The notes beneath the pieces were generated by a model, which saw only the letters and a program-made list of their open reading frames with translations, was not told the DNA's origin and ran no database searches. A program made the translations under genes and the position numbers. From Fibrella aquatilis (GTDB lineage: Bacteria; Bacteroidota; Bacteroidia; Cytophagales; Spirosomataceae), in contig NZ_JAFMYU010000009.1 in the NCBI RefSeq assembly GCF_017353255.1, positions 62,001 to 126,000 on the forward strand: a stretch of DNA of 64,000 nucleotides, in the 5' to 3' direction. This document shows, piece after piece, positions 1 to 6,704 of this stretch (positions are counted from its first letter, which is position 1; every line of letters begins with the position of its first letter).

Positions 1-1820
1 TTAGCAATACGATGGCGGAAGCCTGGACGACGTTACGCTTTATTGCACCCGACCGGCTAAACCGAGCCTTGCTGGCTACGTTTGACCAGTTTGCCGGGGC
101 GTTTGGTACCGTCATTCAGTCGTTTGAACTGACCGCAACGGGTAATTTCAAGGCCGTTGAGCGGTTCGCCAAGTTTGTCAACGTGCCGCAGTTGTCGGAA
201 TTGTACCGCGCTTACGTTGACGTGGTGCTGAATGAAGACGTAATCGAATTCAAGCGGGATGCTACGTTACCGATACTGAAAGACGGGCAACATACCCGGA
301 TTGTACTGCCACAAACAGAGGGTGTGGCCGACGAGTTGGACCGCATCAAGCACACGTTACGATGGTTTGAGAACTTAAGCGGAGCCGAGAAGCGCGATAA
401 CTCACACATTCCGTTAGTGTGTTTCGGGCAGGCCCGCAAAGCGACAATTGATGTACGGCTGCTGGATGCCGAAAACCCCGACGAAGCCGGGTCGAAGTGT
501 AACCGACTGGTAACAGAGGTATTGCGGATCTATTGGGAATCGGCCACGTACCGGGGAACACAGTTGGTCTTTGCCGATAATTACCAAAGCCCGTCCGTTC
601 GTGGATGGCTGGATGAAGCAGGCGAAGAGCGGACAGCCCGACGGTTTAACCTATTTGACGACATACGGGCGAAGCTAATTGAACAGGGCGTACCGGCTAT
701 CGAAGTGGCAGTTGTACCCGCCGAGGCTGATAAGCGCGAACCCCTGTTTGCCAAAGTCCGCACGGGTGGGGTACGTATTTTGCTGGGTACGTCGGAGCGG
801 GCAGGCGTGGGCGTCAACGTGCAGGAACGGTTAGTGGCCGTTCACCATATGGATGCGCCAAACCGCCCCACCGACTTCGAGCAGCGAAACGGGCGGCTGA
901 TTCGGCAGGGCAACTTACATGCTGCCTGGGACTTACCGGTAGAGGTGCTGACCTACGGCGTTGACCGGACGCTCGACGCTACGGCCTACGGGCGGTTGGC
1001 CATCAAACAGAAGTTTATCAATCAGGTATTGAAAGGCCATATTGCCGACGACCAAATGGCCGATATCAGCGCGGATGATGACTTCGCCGCCATGTCATTC
1101 GATCAGATGATGGCGACGCTGTCGGGTTCACAATATGCCCTGTTATACACCACGAAACAGCTTGATTTGTCACGGGTGATGCAGGCCCGTAAGAACTGGC
1201 AACGGGGGCTGATGGATGCCCAATGGCAGGTAGAAAACGCCCGGCAATTTATCAAAGTCAACACCCCATTACTAGCCGAGTTGGAGCACGAAACCGCCAT
1301 CTTACAAGCGCATTTTGGCATTCCCTACGCCGTGAGGAACGTAACGGTAAACGGCACGACTTACACCGAGAAGTGGGGTGAAGCTGTTCAGCATCTTATG
1401 GAACAGGTTAAAGGAGCCGTGAAACGCCACGACGTGCAGCCGAAAACAATGCAGGTAAATGGCCTTACGCTGACCCTGACGGGTGAACGCTCCCAAGAAT
1501 TGATCGGTGAGCTTTTGCCTGGTCAAGTCGTTGTCCGCTACAGTTGGGGCCGCAATGTGTCGGGTGTGGTAGGTTCGTCTAACGGGCTGTTTTCATCCCT
1601 GAAAGCCGCCATTGCCCGTGTTTACGAGGCCCCCGCCCAACTCATCCGCGACCTGGAACGCGCCCGGCTCACCGAGCAGGAATTTGGCCGGAAACTCGCC
1701 CAGCCTTTCCGGCAGGAAGCGGAGTTACACCGCCTCGAAACCGAAGTAGCCGACCTGAAGCGGAAGATGGAAACCGAGGGCGAATCAGCAGAAGCAAACG
1801 TTGCTGAGTTGGTTGCCTAA
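1..1820 (+). CDS. SNF2-like helicase of a mobile element, C-terminal part
   Basis: Only the C-terminal 600 or so residues are present. The frame is open to the left edge (first full codon at base 3), so the ATG at 12 is internal. Numbering from that ATG, a helicase C-lobe is visible: GTSERAGVGVNVQERL near residues 260-275 (motif V-like) and RNGRLIRQG at 292-300 (motif VI with the arginine finger). The opening stretch MAEAWTTLRFIAPDRL and the FAKFVNVPQLSELY segment match, from memory, the very large SNF2/DEAD helicases, often fused to an N6-methylase, carried by Bacteroidetes plasmids, phages and conjugative elements. The last 50 residues are charged and look coiled-coil. The N-lobe with the Walker motifs must lie upstream. 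The role is probably DNA processing or protection during transfer; this is inferred. Confidence 0.75.
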   Translation, partial: SNTMAEAWTTLRFIAPDRLNRALLATFDQFAGAFGTVIQSFELTATGNFKAVERFAKFVNVPQLSELYRAYVDVVLNEDVIEFKRDATLPILKDGQHTRIVLPQTEGVADELDRIKHTLRWFENLSGAEKRDNSHIPLVCFGQARKATIDVRLLDAENPDEAGSKCNRLVTEVLRIYWESATYRGTQLVFADNYQSPSVRGWLDEAGEERTARRFNLFDDIRAKLIEQGVPAIEVAVVPAEADKREPLFAKVRTGGVRILLGTSERAGVGVNVQERLVAVHHMDAPNRPTDFEQRNGRLIRQGNLHAAWDLPVEVLTYGVDRTLDATAYGRLAIKQKFINQVLKGHIADDQMADISADDDFAAMSFDQMMATLSGSQYALLYTTKQLDLSRVMQARKNWQRGLMDAQWQVENARQFIKVNTPLLAELEHETAILQAHFGIPYAVRNVTVNGTTYTEKWGEAVQHLMEQVKGAVKRHDVQPKTMQVNGLTLTLTGERSQELIGELLPGQVVVRYSWGRNVSGVVGSSNGLFSSLKAAIARVYEAPAQLIRDLERARLTEQEFGRKLAQPFRQEAELHRLETEVADLKRKMETEGESAEANVAELVA

Positions 1821-1826
1821 TTGTCA

Positions 1827-1858
1827 CCCGCGCCAATGCTTACGGGTATCGGCGCGGG
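1827..1858 (+). terminator. GC stem-loop after the helicase gene
   Basis: An 8-bp perfect stem (CCCGCGCC at 1827-1834 pairs with GGCGCGGG at 1851-1858) with a 16-nt loop starts 6 bases after the stop codon. It is followed by an A-run rather than a T-run, so it is a poor intrinsic terminator. It could stabilise the 3' end instead. Confidence 0.35.
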
Positions 1859-1980
1859 AAAAAAGAACTAAAGGGGAATAATCGAAACATTACTTTTTCA
1901 AGAACCCTTGTATAACTCAGGTTATGAAAACTTGATTCTATACCTAGGTCAGCAGGCAGGTAAACCCATTGCGCGTCATT

Positions 1981-2123
1981 AATCAAGGGGTACCGGCGGG
2001 GAACACCCTTCGGGCCATCCCCGCCGGGTGCGCGCGGGCAGCATCTTCCGGGTCGCGCCCTCACCACTGCGTGGCCGGTTGCCCCCCAAAAGACCCTGCC
2101 CGGTCCGCGCACAAATCAAGGGG
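1981..2123. other. GC-rich structured intergenic island, no gene recognised
   Basis: This is the main content of the 349-bp gap between the helicase gene (ends 1820) and the convergent gene ending at 2170. A 10-bp perfect inverted repeat, CCGGCGGGGA at 1993-2002 and TCCCCGCCGG at 2018-2027, encloses a 15-nt loop. The whole GC-rich island is bracketed by the direct repeat AATCAAGGGG at 1981-1990 and 2114-2123. Reading frames through it on either strand are Arg/Pro/Gly-rich and unconvincing. It may be a structured RNA, a replication or transfer site, or a 3' regulatory element. No function can be assigned. Confidence 0.4.
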
Positions 2124-2169
2124 AAGGGCAAAGGCAATGAAAAAATCACATCGGGCGGATAAAGCCGGG

Positions 2170-2874
2170 TTAGGCAAATGCCGGGTAGGTGCGTTCGTAA
2201 TCGTCTACTTCATCGTCATCAAGCAGGTTAAGTAGCATGGCCTGCACGTCGGCGGGCTTATCGGAAATAACCTCGCGGAAGAGACTGGCGTAGGTACGTC
2301 CCGTATCGCGTTGCCGGTCGAGGGTCAGGGCGCGAGCCTCCTCAAATTCCTGGCAAATTGAATCGTCGCTGAGTAACCGCCTCAGGAGCTGGCGGTCAAG
2401 CAAGAGCCGGAAGCCGGTAGGGTAGGGGGCTTCTGCGCCAATCGGTGAAGCGGGTATATCGAATGCATCTGGTATTGGTTGATACGACTCAACCGTGGCT
2501 GGTTGTCCTGTCTCGTTTGGCTCAGCAGGCGCGAAGGTCGGGTCATCTAATTCGGTAGACAGGGGCTGCTGCGGCGTTGGAACGGAATCGCCTGGCGGTG
2601 TCGCTTGTTGCGTTAAAATGGCCTCAGAAGCAGCGTGTTGGCTTTTTTTAAGCAATGGAATCAGTTCACTTCGGGTGTAATTGGCCATCGGCATCGGTAC
2701 GTCGACGGCTATTTTTCCGGCAGTCGGCTGGAAAAACGTCATGACCGTCGGCGTTGGGCGGGTCTTCTTTTTGGTCCGGGAGCGTCCCGTGAACCAGATG
2801 ACAAGGCCAGACCAGACTACCAGGGCGATGGTAGCCAACACAATGAATGTGCTGGTTGAGATAACAAGGAACAT
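2170..2874 (-). CDS. Membrane-anchored protein of unknown function (third gene of parA operon)
   Basis: The 234-residue protein has one N-terminal transmembrane segment (about residues 3-27, hydrophobic and followed by RSRTKKK), so most of it should face the cytoplasm. A Pro/Thr/Glu-rich linker occupies roughly residues 40-150. A compact acidic C-terminal region (about 150-234) contains LLLDRQLLRRLLSDD and LLDDDEVDDYERTYP. It starts 4 bp after the stop of the preceding gene, so it is very likely co-transcribed with parA and the DUF3408-like gene. Its position corresponds to traC in Bacteroides conjugative transposons, but I see no sequence feature that confirms that name. I do not recognise the family. 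Confidence 0.6.
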   Translation of the reverse strand: MFLVISTSTFIVLATIALVVWSGLVIWFTGRSRTKKKTRPTPTVMTFFQPTAGKIAVDVPMPMANYTRSELIPLLKKSQHAASEAILTQQATPPGDSVPTPQQPLSTELDDPTFAPAEPNETGQPATVESYQPIPDAFDIPASPIGAEAPYPTGFRLLLDRQLLRRLLSDDSICQEFEEARALTLDRQRDTGRTYASLFREVISDKPADVQAMLLNLLDDDEVDDYERTYPAFA

Positions 2875-2878
2875 TGGA

Positions 2879-3379
2879 TTAGGAACGAGGTTGAGCGAAT
2901 TGGGCCAGAGCGTTCAGGAAGGTTTCGTCGGCTTGTTGCGCCACGGCCTGATCGTGTAGGAAACAGAAGTATGCCGTCATCGTCAGCTTTATCCGGTGCT
3001 TCACCATCAGGTAGCCAGCTAGTTGAATATATTCATCCCGCATCGTCTCATCGACGAACACAATCTTCACCCCGGATTGAGAAGTTGGTTCTTTTCGAGA
3101 AGCGGCCTTGGGGCGCGGCAGGGTCGGTTTATTCGACTTAAATTTATTGCCTTTCGTGGTTAGCAACTGAGCAGTGGTTTTATCCGGGTCAGATGGAATT
3201 GGCTGTTTAGAGGCTGGTTCAAGTGCGTTAACTGGTTGTGTTGGCGCGTTAGGAATATCGGCGTCGACGAAATGATGATACCGATCCGCCTTTTGTCGAA
3301 GTGATTCACCTGGGTTATCCAGCGACGGGGCAGATTCGGTAGGAGCGGGGGCTGTTCGGCGGTATTTGTCCAGGCTCAT
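2879..3379 (-). CDS. DUF3408-like (TraB-type) protein
   Basis: The 166-residue protein has a disordered Pro/Ser/Lys-rich first two thirds and a folded C-terminal domain (about 100-160), from VKIVFVDETMRDEYIQLA to LAQFAQ. A short beta strand followed by helices there resembles the DUF3408 proteins encoded directly after ParA (TraA) in Bacteroidetes conjugative elements. Its ATG overlaps the parA stop by 4 nt, so translation is coupled. By position and size it could be the DNA-binding partner of the ParA ATPase, acting on the repeat array at 4322-4467. That partnership is inferred, and the family assignment rests on context plus weak sequence resemblance. Confidence 0.55.
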   Translation of the reverse strand: MSLDKYRRTAPAPTESAPSLDNPGESLRQKADRYHHFVDADIPNAPTQPVNALEPASKQPIPSDPDKTTAQLLTTKGNKFKSNKPTLPRPKAASRKEPTSQSGVKIVFVDETMRDEYIQLAGYLMVKHRIKLTMTAYFCFLHDQAVAQQADETFLNALAQFAQPRS

Positions 3380-4266
3380 CCTAATGGCTGATTAGTTAAT
3401 TCGGGAAAGAGCGCGTTCACCTCCGCAATTAGACTCACCACATCCTGTAAATACTGCGCTTCACGCCACTCAGCTGGCTTCTGTTCATCCTTCCGCCGAA
3501 CGTACCGGCCAGCAGGAAGTACCACCGGCGAGGAGGTGGTGGTCAGCATCTTGGCCCGGTCGAACCCCGCATCGGCATCGTTGAGGCGGGTTTTCAGGAA
3601 ATGGACGGGAACGGCATCATTACGAAAGAGGGTGGAAAAGTAGGCTTCCAACGCATCGGCCCGTCGGGCGAAGGTGAACTTGTATTTATTCCAGAAACAG
3701 CGAATAGTTAGATAGTCAGGTAGCTGTCTACGCGTAGTATAGTCAATAATGGCCCCTACGTACTGAATGGACGCGTTGACATCGACCTGCTGCGTAGTGA
3801 AGGGAACAAGCAGTACATCCGTTTCGGCCAACGCCCGGAGAACGCCTGCATTAAATTGACCACCCATATCCAGGAAGATGTAATCAAAATCTTCCCGGAC
3901 CCGCGCCATGTCCAGTTCGCTCAGGGCCGAGAAGGGGAGGGGGTGAATCGGGTAGTGTTCCCGGATAGCCTGTTGCCGATTGTGCCGGTATCGCTCAAAA
4001 GCAGCCTGGTCGTTGGTACTGGTGTAAGGCTGGGCTTTTGTGGTTAATTCAGCATCGGTTAAGTGCTCATAAGCCTGAGTCAGCATGGCTAACCCGGCCT
4101 CCTCTTCTTCCCGGAGGTCGGCGATGGAGTGTTGAGGCGGGTCGCAGTCGAACACGATGACTCGTTGATTAGCCACGTAGGCCAGGTACGAAGCCAGAAT
4201 AACGGTCAAAGTAGACTTCCCCATACCACCTTTTGAGGTATGAATCGTAATAAGCTTACCGGACAT
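3376..4266 (-). CDS. parA: ParA-family partition ATPase (TraA-like)
   Basis: This is a MinD/ParA-type deviant Walker ATPase of 296 residues that would segregate or position element DNA on the nucleoid. The deviant Walker A motif SKGGMGKST lies at residues 9-17, the VIVFDCDPP motif (Walker A') follows about 30 residues later, and FDYIFLDMGG is the Walker B region. I chose the ATG at 4266, giving MSGKLITIHTSKGG, over the upstream ATG at 4362. The extra 32 residues are Cys/Tyr-rich, unlike the family, and their codons run through the operator-like repeats. It is first in a leftward operon with the DUF3408-like gene (4-nt overlap). There is no N-terminal HTH, so autoregulation would need a partner protein. 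Confidence 0.88.
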   Translation of the reverse strand: MSGKLITIHTSKGGMGKSTLTVILASYLAYVANQRVIVFDCDPPQHSIADLREEEEAGLAMLTQAYEHLTDAELTTKAQPYTSTNDQAAFERYRHNRQQAIREHYPIHPLPFSALSELDMARVREDFDYIFLDMGGQFNAGVLRALAETDVLLVPFTTQQVDVNASIQYVGAIIDYTTRRQLPDYLTIRCFWNKYKFTFARRADALEAYFSTLFRNDAVPVHFLKTRLNDADAGFDRAKMLTTTSSPVVLPAGRYVRRKDEQKPAEWREAQYLQDVVSLIAEVNALFPELTNQPLG

Positions 4267-4273
4267 CGATTGG

Positions 4274-4299
4274 TATTTGTTTAATATTTTAAACAAATA
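4274..4299. promoter_or_regulatory. 11-bp inverted repeat at the parA start (operator candidate)
   Basis: Perfect arms TATTTGTTTAA (4274-4284) and TTAAACAAATA (4289-4299) flank a 4-bp spacer. The site ends 8 bp upstream of the parA start codon, inside the only place its promoter and leader can be. A dimeric regulator bound here would block parA operon expression. The DNA around it is very AT-rich, in contrast to the adjacent genes. Confidence 0.6.
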
Positions 4300-4321
4300 A
4301 AGATAATAAAATATAGATTTG

Positions 4322-4467
4322 CAACTGAAGCAATCAGTGCAACTCGGTTGGGTAGAATGCATAAACCAACTGGAGCAACCTAACTAACTGGGGTGTATTG
4401 ACCAACCTGGTTGTGAGTAACAACCGATGCAACCGGAGCAACGAAGGCAACCAGATCAACCGGGTTG
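4322..4467. repeat. 9-bp-phased CAAC(C) array, centromere- or oriT-like
   Basis: CAAC occurs at 4322, 4340, 4367, 4376, 4403, 4421, 4430, 4439, 4448 and 4457, with CAAT at 4331 and TAAC at 4385; every interval is a multiple of 9 bp. Inverted half-sites GGTTG occur at 4346, 4409 and 4463, also spaced by multiples of 9. Three of them form CAAC(C/T)NGGTTG palindromes at 4340-4350, 4403-4413 and 4457-4467. The array fills the gap between divergent parA and mobC. Reading frames through it contain stops, so it is not a coding repeat. Cooperative ribbon-helix-helix proteins bind such short phased repeats in known partition centromeres and relaxosomes, so either role is possible. Confidence 0.8.
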
Positions 4468-4527
4468 GTGGCTCCACTTGGCCCTTTGGTGTGCAGCAAG
4501 CTATGTTTTTGTATATACAGAATACGG

Positions 4528-5043
4528 ATGGGCGAGATGAACGAAGAGAAGTCCGTTAGTAAGAACGAGCGTGAAAAGCGACTAGACAGGCGGTCGAAGG
4601 GTGTGTTTGTCCGACTGAAGGAGGCTGAGCAACTGAAGCTAAAAGAACTTAGTCGGGAGTCAGGCATCAGTGTGTCGCAACTCCTGCGGTCAGGTGCCCT
4701 GGATGGTCTGCATCGCCTGCCCCGCTTTCGGAAATTACCGCCAACCGTCACGACCACCTTATCAACGCTGGATCGATTGACAACGGCAATGGTGTATCTC
4801 AGTGGCCGGGCGGAGCAGGATGCGATCTATGCTCAGGACATCAGGCAACTGGTGTACGAGGTAGGTGATGTGATCCGGCAAATCCGGCAGTTCTGTGCCA
4901 ACAATATGGCCAGTTATGGATCGGTAGCGCAGCTTGAAATACTCATTGAGCAATTGAAGAATAGCACCGATGCGAACGCAATTGAGGTGAAAAGTCAGTT
5001 ACGAACCCTACGCGAAAGCTTCCAAAATGACCTTATTCAGTGA
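4528..5043 (+). CDS. MobC-like relaxosome accessory protein
   Basis: The 171-residue protein resembles the small accessory proteins that bind oriT and recruit the relaxase (MobC/NikA type). After a very basic start (SKNEREKRLDRR), a ribbon-helix-helix region is visible: GVFVRLKEAEQLKLKELS then GISVSQLLRSGAL. The rest is helical, with a C-terminal segment rich in Gln/Arg/Leu. I chose ATG 4528; ATG 4537 (MNEEKS) is equally possible. The longer frame from 4465 would translate the repeat array edge and is unlikely. The last bases overlap the relaxase GTG start (GTGA), so the two are coupled. A weak TAnnTTT-type promoter match lies at 4502-4509. Confidence 0.75.
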   Translation: MGEMNEEKSVSKNEREKRLDRRSKGVFVRLKEAEQLKLKELSRESGISVSQLLRSGALDGLHRLPRFRKLPPTVTTTLSTLDRLTTAMVYLSGRAEQDAIYAQDIRQLVYEVGDVIRQIRQFCANNMASYGSVAQLEILIEQLKNSTDANAIEVKSQLRTLRESFQNDLIQ

Positions 5044-5711
5044 TTGGCAAAATAGCTCGTTTTGGCTCCAGCTTTCTGGGAGCGATCCAGTATTGTTATT
5101 ACGAAACCAGAGCCAACCGCAGCCTCGACCGGACTCGAATCCGCGGCGAACTACTATACGCGCAGCACGTGGGTCTGTCGCAGGTGACGGATAACAGCCT
5201 GCGCACTGAATCGAAACAACGGCTGGATATTCATGCGCTGGCGGCTTCGATGAAATCAGTAGCCGAGCTAAACGAACGTACCCGAAAGCCGGTTTGGCAT
5301 CAAAGTTTTTCCTTCCCCGTCGGTGAGAGTCCCTCTGCCGACGTGCTGATTCGGATCTGTCAATCCTTCGCCCAGACATTCGGGATGGAAAACAACCCAA
5401 TGGTGGCCTTCCGGCATCGAGACCGGCAACACGACCATTTTCACATCATCGCCAGCCGGATTGATTTGGAGGGACTGAATACGGCCCAAACAAGTTTCAA
5501 TTATCGGGAAGTCGGGCGCTTTTGCCGGACTATGGAAACGCGGTTCAATTTAACGCCGGGTACACCGATGGCCACTGACCAGAAGGCAACAGTAGTGGAT
5601 ACGGACCCAACGCCAGCGGAGAACAAGCAGGCTAATGAAGGAGATCAAACAGTCCCAGGTACGGTGAAACCCGCACCCGTTCATGTCCTACAGCAAAAGC
5701 TCAAACCTTAA
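5040..5711 (+). CDS. Relaxase/mobilization nuclease, short form
   Basis: This HUH-type relaxase would nick oriT and lead the strand during transfer. The 223-residue protein has the N-terminal motif I region with candidate catalytic tyrosines (QYCYYE, residues 17-22) and the metal-binding histidine cluster HRDRQHDHFHI near residues 123-133, both typical of the relaxase/mobilization nuclease family (Pfam PF03432, recognised from memory). The nuclease domain ends near residue 180. After that only a Pro/Thr/Gln tail of about 45 residues remains, so it is shorter than most relatives, which carry a longer C-terminal half. I see no frameshift that would explain the shortness. It starts with GTG, overlapping mobC by 4 nt. 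Confidence 0.8.
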   Translation: MIGKIARFGSSFLGAIQYCYYETRANRSLDRTRIRGELLYAQHVGLSQVTDNSLRTESKQRLDIHALAASMKSVAELNERTRKPVWHQSFSFPVGESPSADVLIRICQSFAQTFGMENNPMVAFRHRDRQHDHFHIIASRIDLEGLNTAQTSFNYREVGRFCRTMETRFNLTPGTPMATDQKATVVDTDPTPAENKQANEGDQTVPGTVKPAPVHVLQQKLKP

Positions 5712-5742
5712 TTTTAAAGCCATTACGCACCATCTTTACTCG

Positions 5743-5772
5743 TATAGTTGTATATTTGACTAGTCAACTATA
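5743..5772 (+). promoter_or_regulatory. TAnnTTTG promoter overlapped by nested palindromes
   Basis: TATATTTG at 5751-5758 is a perfect match to the Bacteroidetes -7 element TAnnTTTG, placed about 25 bp before the ATG at 5784. It overlaps a 12-bp perfect palindrome TTGACTAGTCAA (5756-5767) and sits inside a wider inverted repeat TATAGTTG (5743-5750) / CAACTATA (5765-5772). This is the layout of a repressor operator. No adjacent gene encodes an obvious regulator, except possibly the MobC-like RHH protein. Confidence 0.6.
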
Positions 5773-5783
5773 TAGCTATTAAT

Positions 5784-6053
5784 ATGAAAGATCCAGCTAA
5801 AAAAGGAGGTGATCAAACTTTGCCGGGAGGCGATAACGACGACGTTCAATTTGTCTTTGTTCGTCAGGAATCGGTTTCTGTTTACGAAGTGCGCGACAGC
5901 GTGGGTGACGTCGTCAGTATTGTCATCGCAGAGGGAGTTGATGAGCCGGAACAATTTCGGGCACGTCCGGTGGCCGAACAGGATGCCATGAAAATGCTGG
6001 CTTTGGACGAGTACTACAATGGATCAAAGTGGGAGGGGCCAGCCGAGGTGTAA
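5784..6053 (+). CDS. Small acidic protein of unknown function
   Basis: The 89-residue protein starts with a Lys/Gly-rich stretch (MKDPAKKGGDQTLPGG) and continues with an alternating hydrophobic pattern (VQFVFVRQESVSVYEVRD, then VVSIVIAEGV) that predicts a small beta-rich fold with a helical end. There is no signal peptide or cysteine. It has its own strong-looking promoter/operator at 5743-5772 and is followed after 33 bp by another small gene on the same strand, so the two probably form a unit tied to the mobilization module. I do not recognise the family. The coding call rests on length, the spaced promoter and a plausible amino-acid composition. Confidence 0.6.
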   Translation: MKDPAKKGGDQTLPGGDNDDVQFVFVRQESVSVYEVRDSVGDVVSIVIAEGVDEPEQFRARPVAEQDAMKMLALDEYYNGSKWEGPAEV

Positions 6054-6086
6054 TGCTTACACCGACATAGAAAGATCAACTTAAAT

Positions 6087-6389
6087 ATGCAGCAGATGAT
6101 TCGCTACCAGACACTCCACGCTGATTATACGTATACGGTTGAAGGCAACATCATTGTTATCACAGACCTCGATCTGGGCAACAAAAGTGTAACGAATGAT
6201 ATCGAGAACGTTCTTGCCGAGATTCGTACGGAACTGGGTGAGCTAGCTGGCTATGCTGTTATTTACCGGGATAGTCTGGGACGTTGGGACGGGGTGCGGT
6301 TAGTAAACGGAGCTGTTCTTTTCTACGGCTTGGGCGAGACAAACCAACAGAGTGCGATGAACCGACTTCTCCATCTGGTCGAATCATAA
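6087..6389 (+). CDS. Small protein of unknown function
   Basis: The 100-residue acidic cytosolic protein begins MQQMIRYQTLHADYTYTVEG, so ATG 6087 or ATG 6096 could be the start. Beta-strand-like segments (NIIVITDLDLG, YAVIYRDSLGRWDGVRLVNG) alternate with a helix (TNDIENVLAEIRTELGELAG), suggesting a compact alpha/beta domain. It follows the 89-residue gene and precedes a strong intrinsic terminator at 6474-6510, so it is the last gene of that transcript. I do not recognise the family. Confidence 0.6.
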   Translation: MQQMIRYQTLHADYTYTVEGNIIVITDLDLGNKSVTNDIENVLAEIRTELGELAGYAVIYRDSLGRWDGVRLVNGAVLFYGLGETNQQSAMNRLLHLVES

Positions 6390-6704
6390 AGGAAAAACAT
6401 TTTATGTAAGTAGTCAAAAATACAAAATAATATACTCCAGAGGAGTAAACAGTACAGAAAGAATTACCTCGTCAAAAAGCCGCGCCAGTTGAGCCTGGAC
6501 GCGGCTTTTTCATGACCGTGGGTGTACCGCTAGAATCACCCATTATAGCAGGACAAGCCACTCGAAAATGGTCAAAATCGTCTTGTAACGCACGGTTTTC
6601 GCTGAACTGCGTGAATCACCTAAATATTCTCTCAACAATCGCCGTTCAGTGGTGTCTACTTGCCTGTTAAGGTTAATTTTACGTATTAATTAATCAATGA
6701 TATC
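6390..6704. other. Intergenic region between mobile module and AT-rich orphan gene
   Basis: This 315-bp gap contains the intrinsic terminator at 6474-6510 and then about 190 bp in which I see no gene, RNA or clear repeat. The last 40 bases before the ATG at 6705 are AT-rich and could hold the promoter of the next gene, but I see no good TAnnTTTG match. Confidence 0.5.
6474..6510 (+). terminator. Intrinsic terminator
   Basis: AAAAAGCCGCG (6474-6484) pairs perfectly with CGCGGCTTTTT (6500-6510). The stem continues inside with CCAG/CTGG (6485-6488, 6495-6498) around one bulged base. The GC stem ending in a T-run on the + strand, with an A-run on the other side, makes it bidirectional. It ends the transcript of the two small genes at 5784-6389. 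Confidence 0.85.

Noticed and set aside
1840-2235. Open frames on both strands across the GC-rich island (90 codons minus strand, 88 codons plus strand)
   Set aside because: Composition is Arg/Pro/Gly-rich, the two frames overlap each other on opposite strands, and they run through the hairpins and the end of the gene at 2170. They look like translated non-coding structure.
4267-4362. N-terminal extension of ParA to the ATG at 4362
   Set aside because: The 32 extra residues are Cys/Tyr/Phe-rich, precede the usual ParA N-terminus, and their codons cover the operator repeat and the first units of the array.
4322-4467. Possible CRISPR array
   Set aside because: The repeat unit is 9 bp with no spacers, and there are no cas genes in the window.
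4380-4757. Minus-strand frame across the repeat array that would encode a Val-Ala-rich three-residue repeat
   Set aside because: The array continues beyond this frame's stop in the same 9-bp phase, so the periodicity is a DNA-level property. The rest of the frame is antisense to the MobC-like gene.
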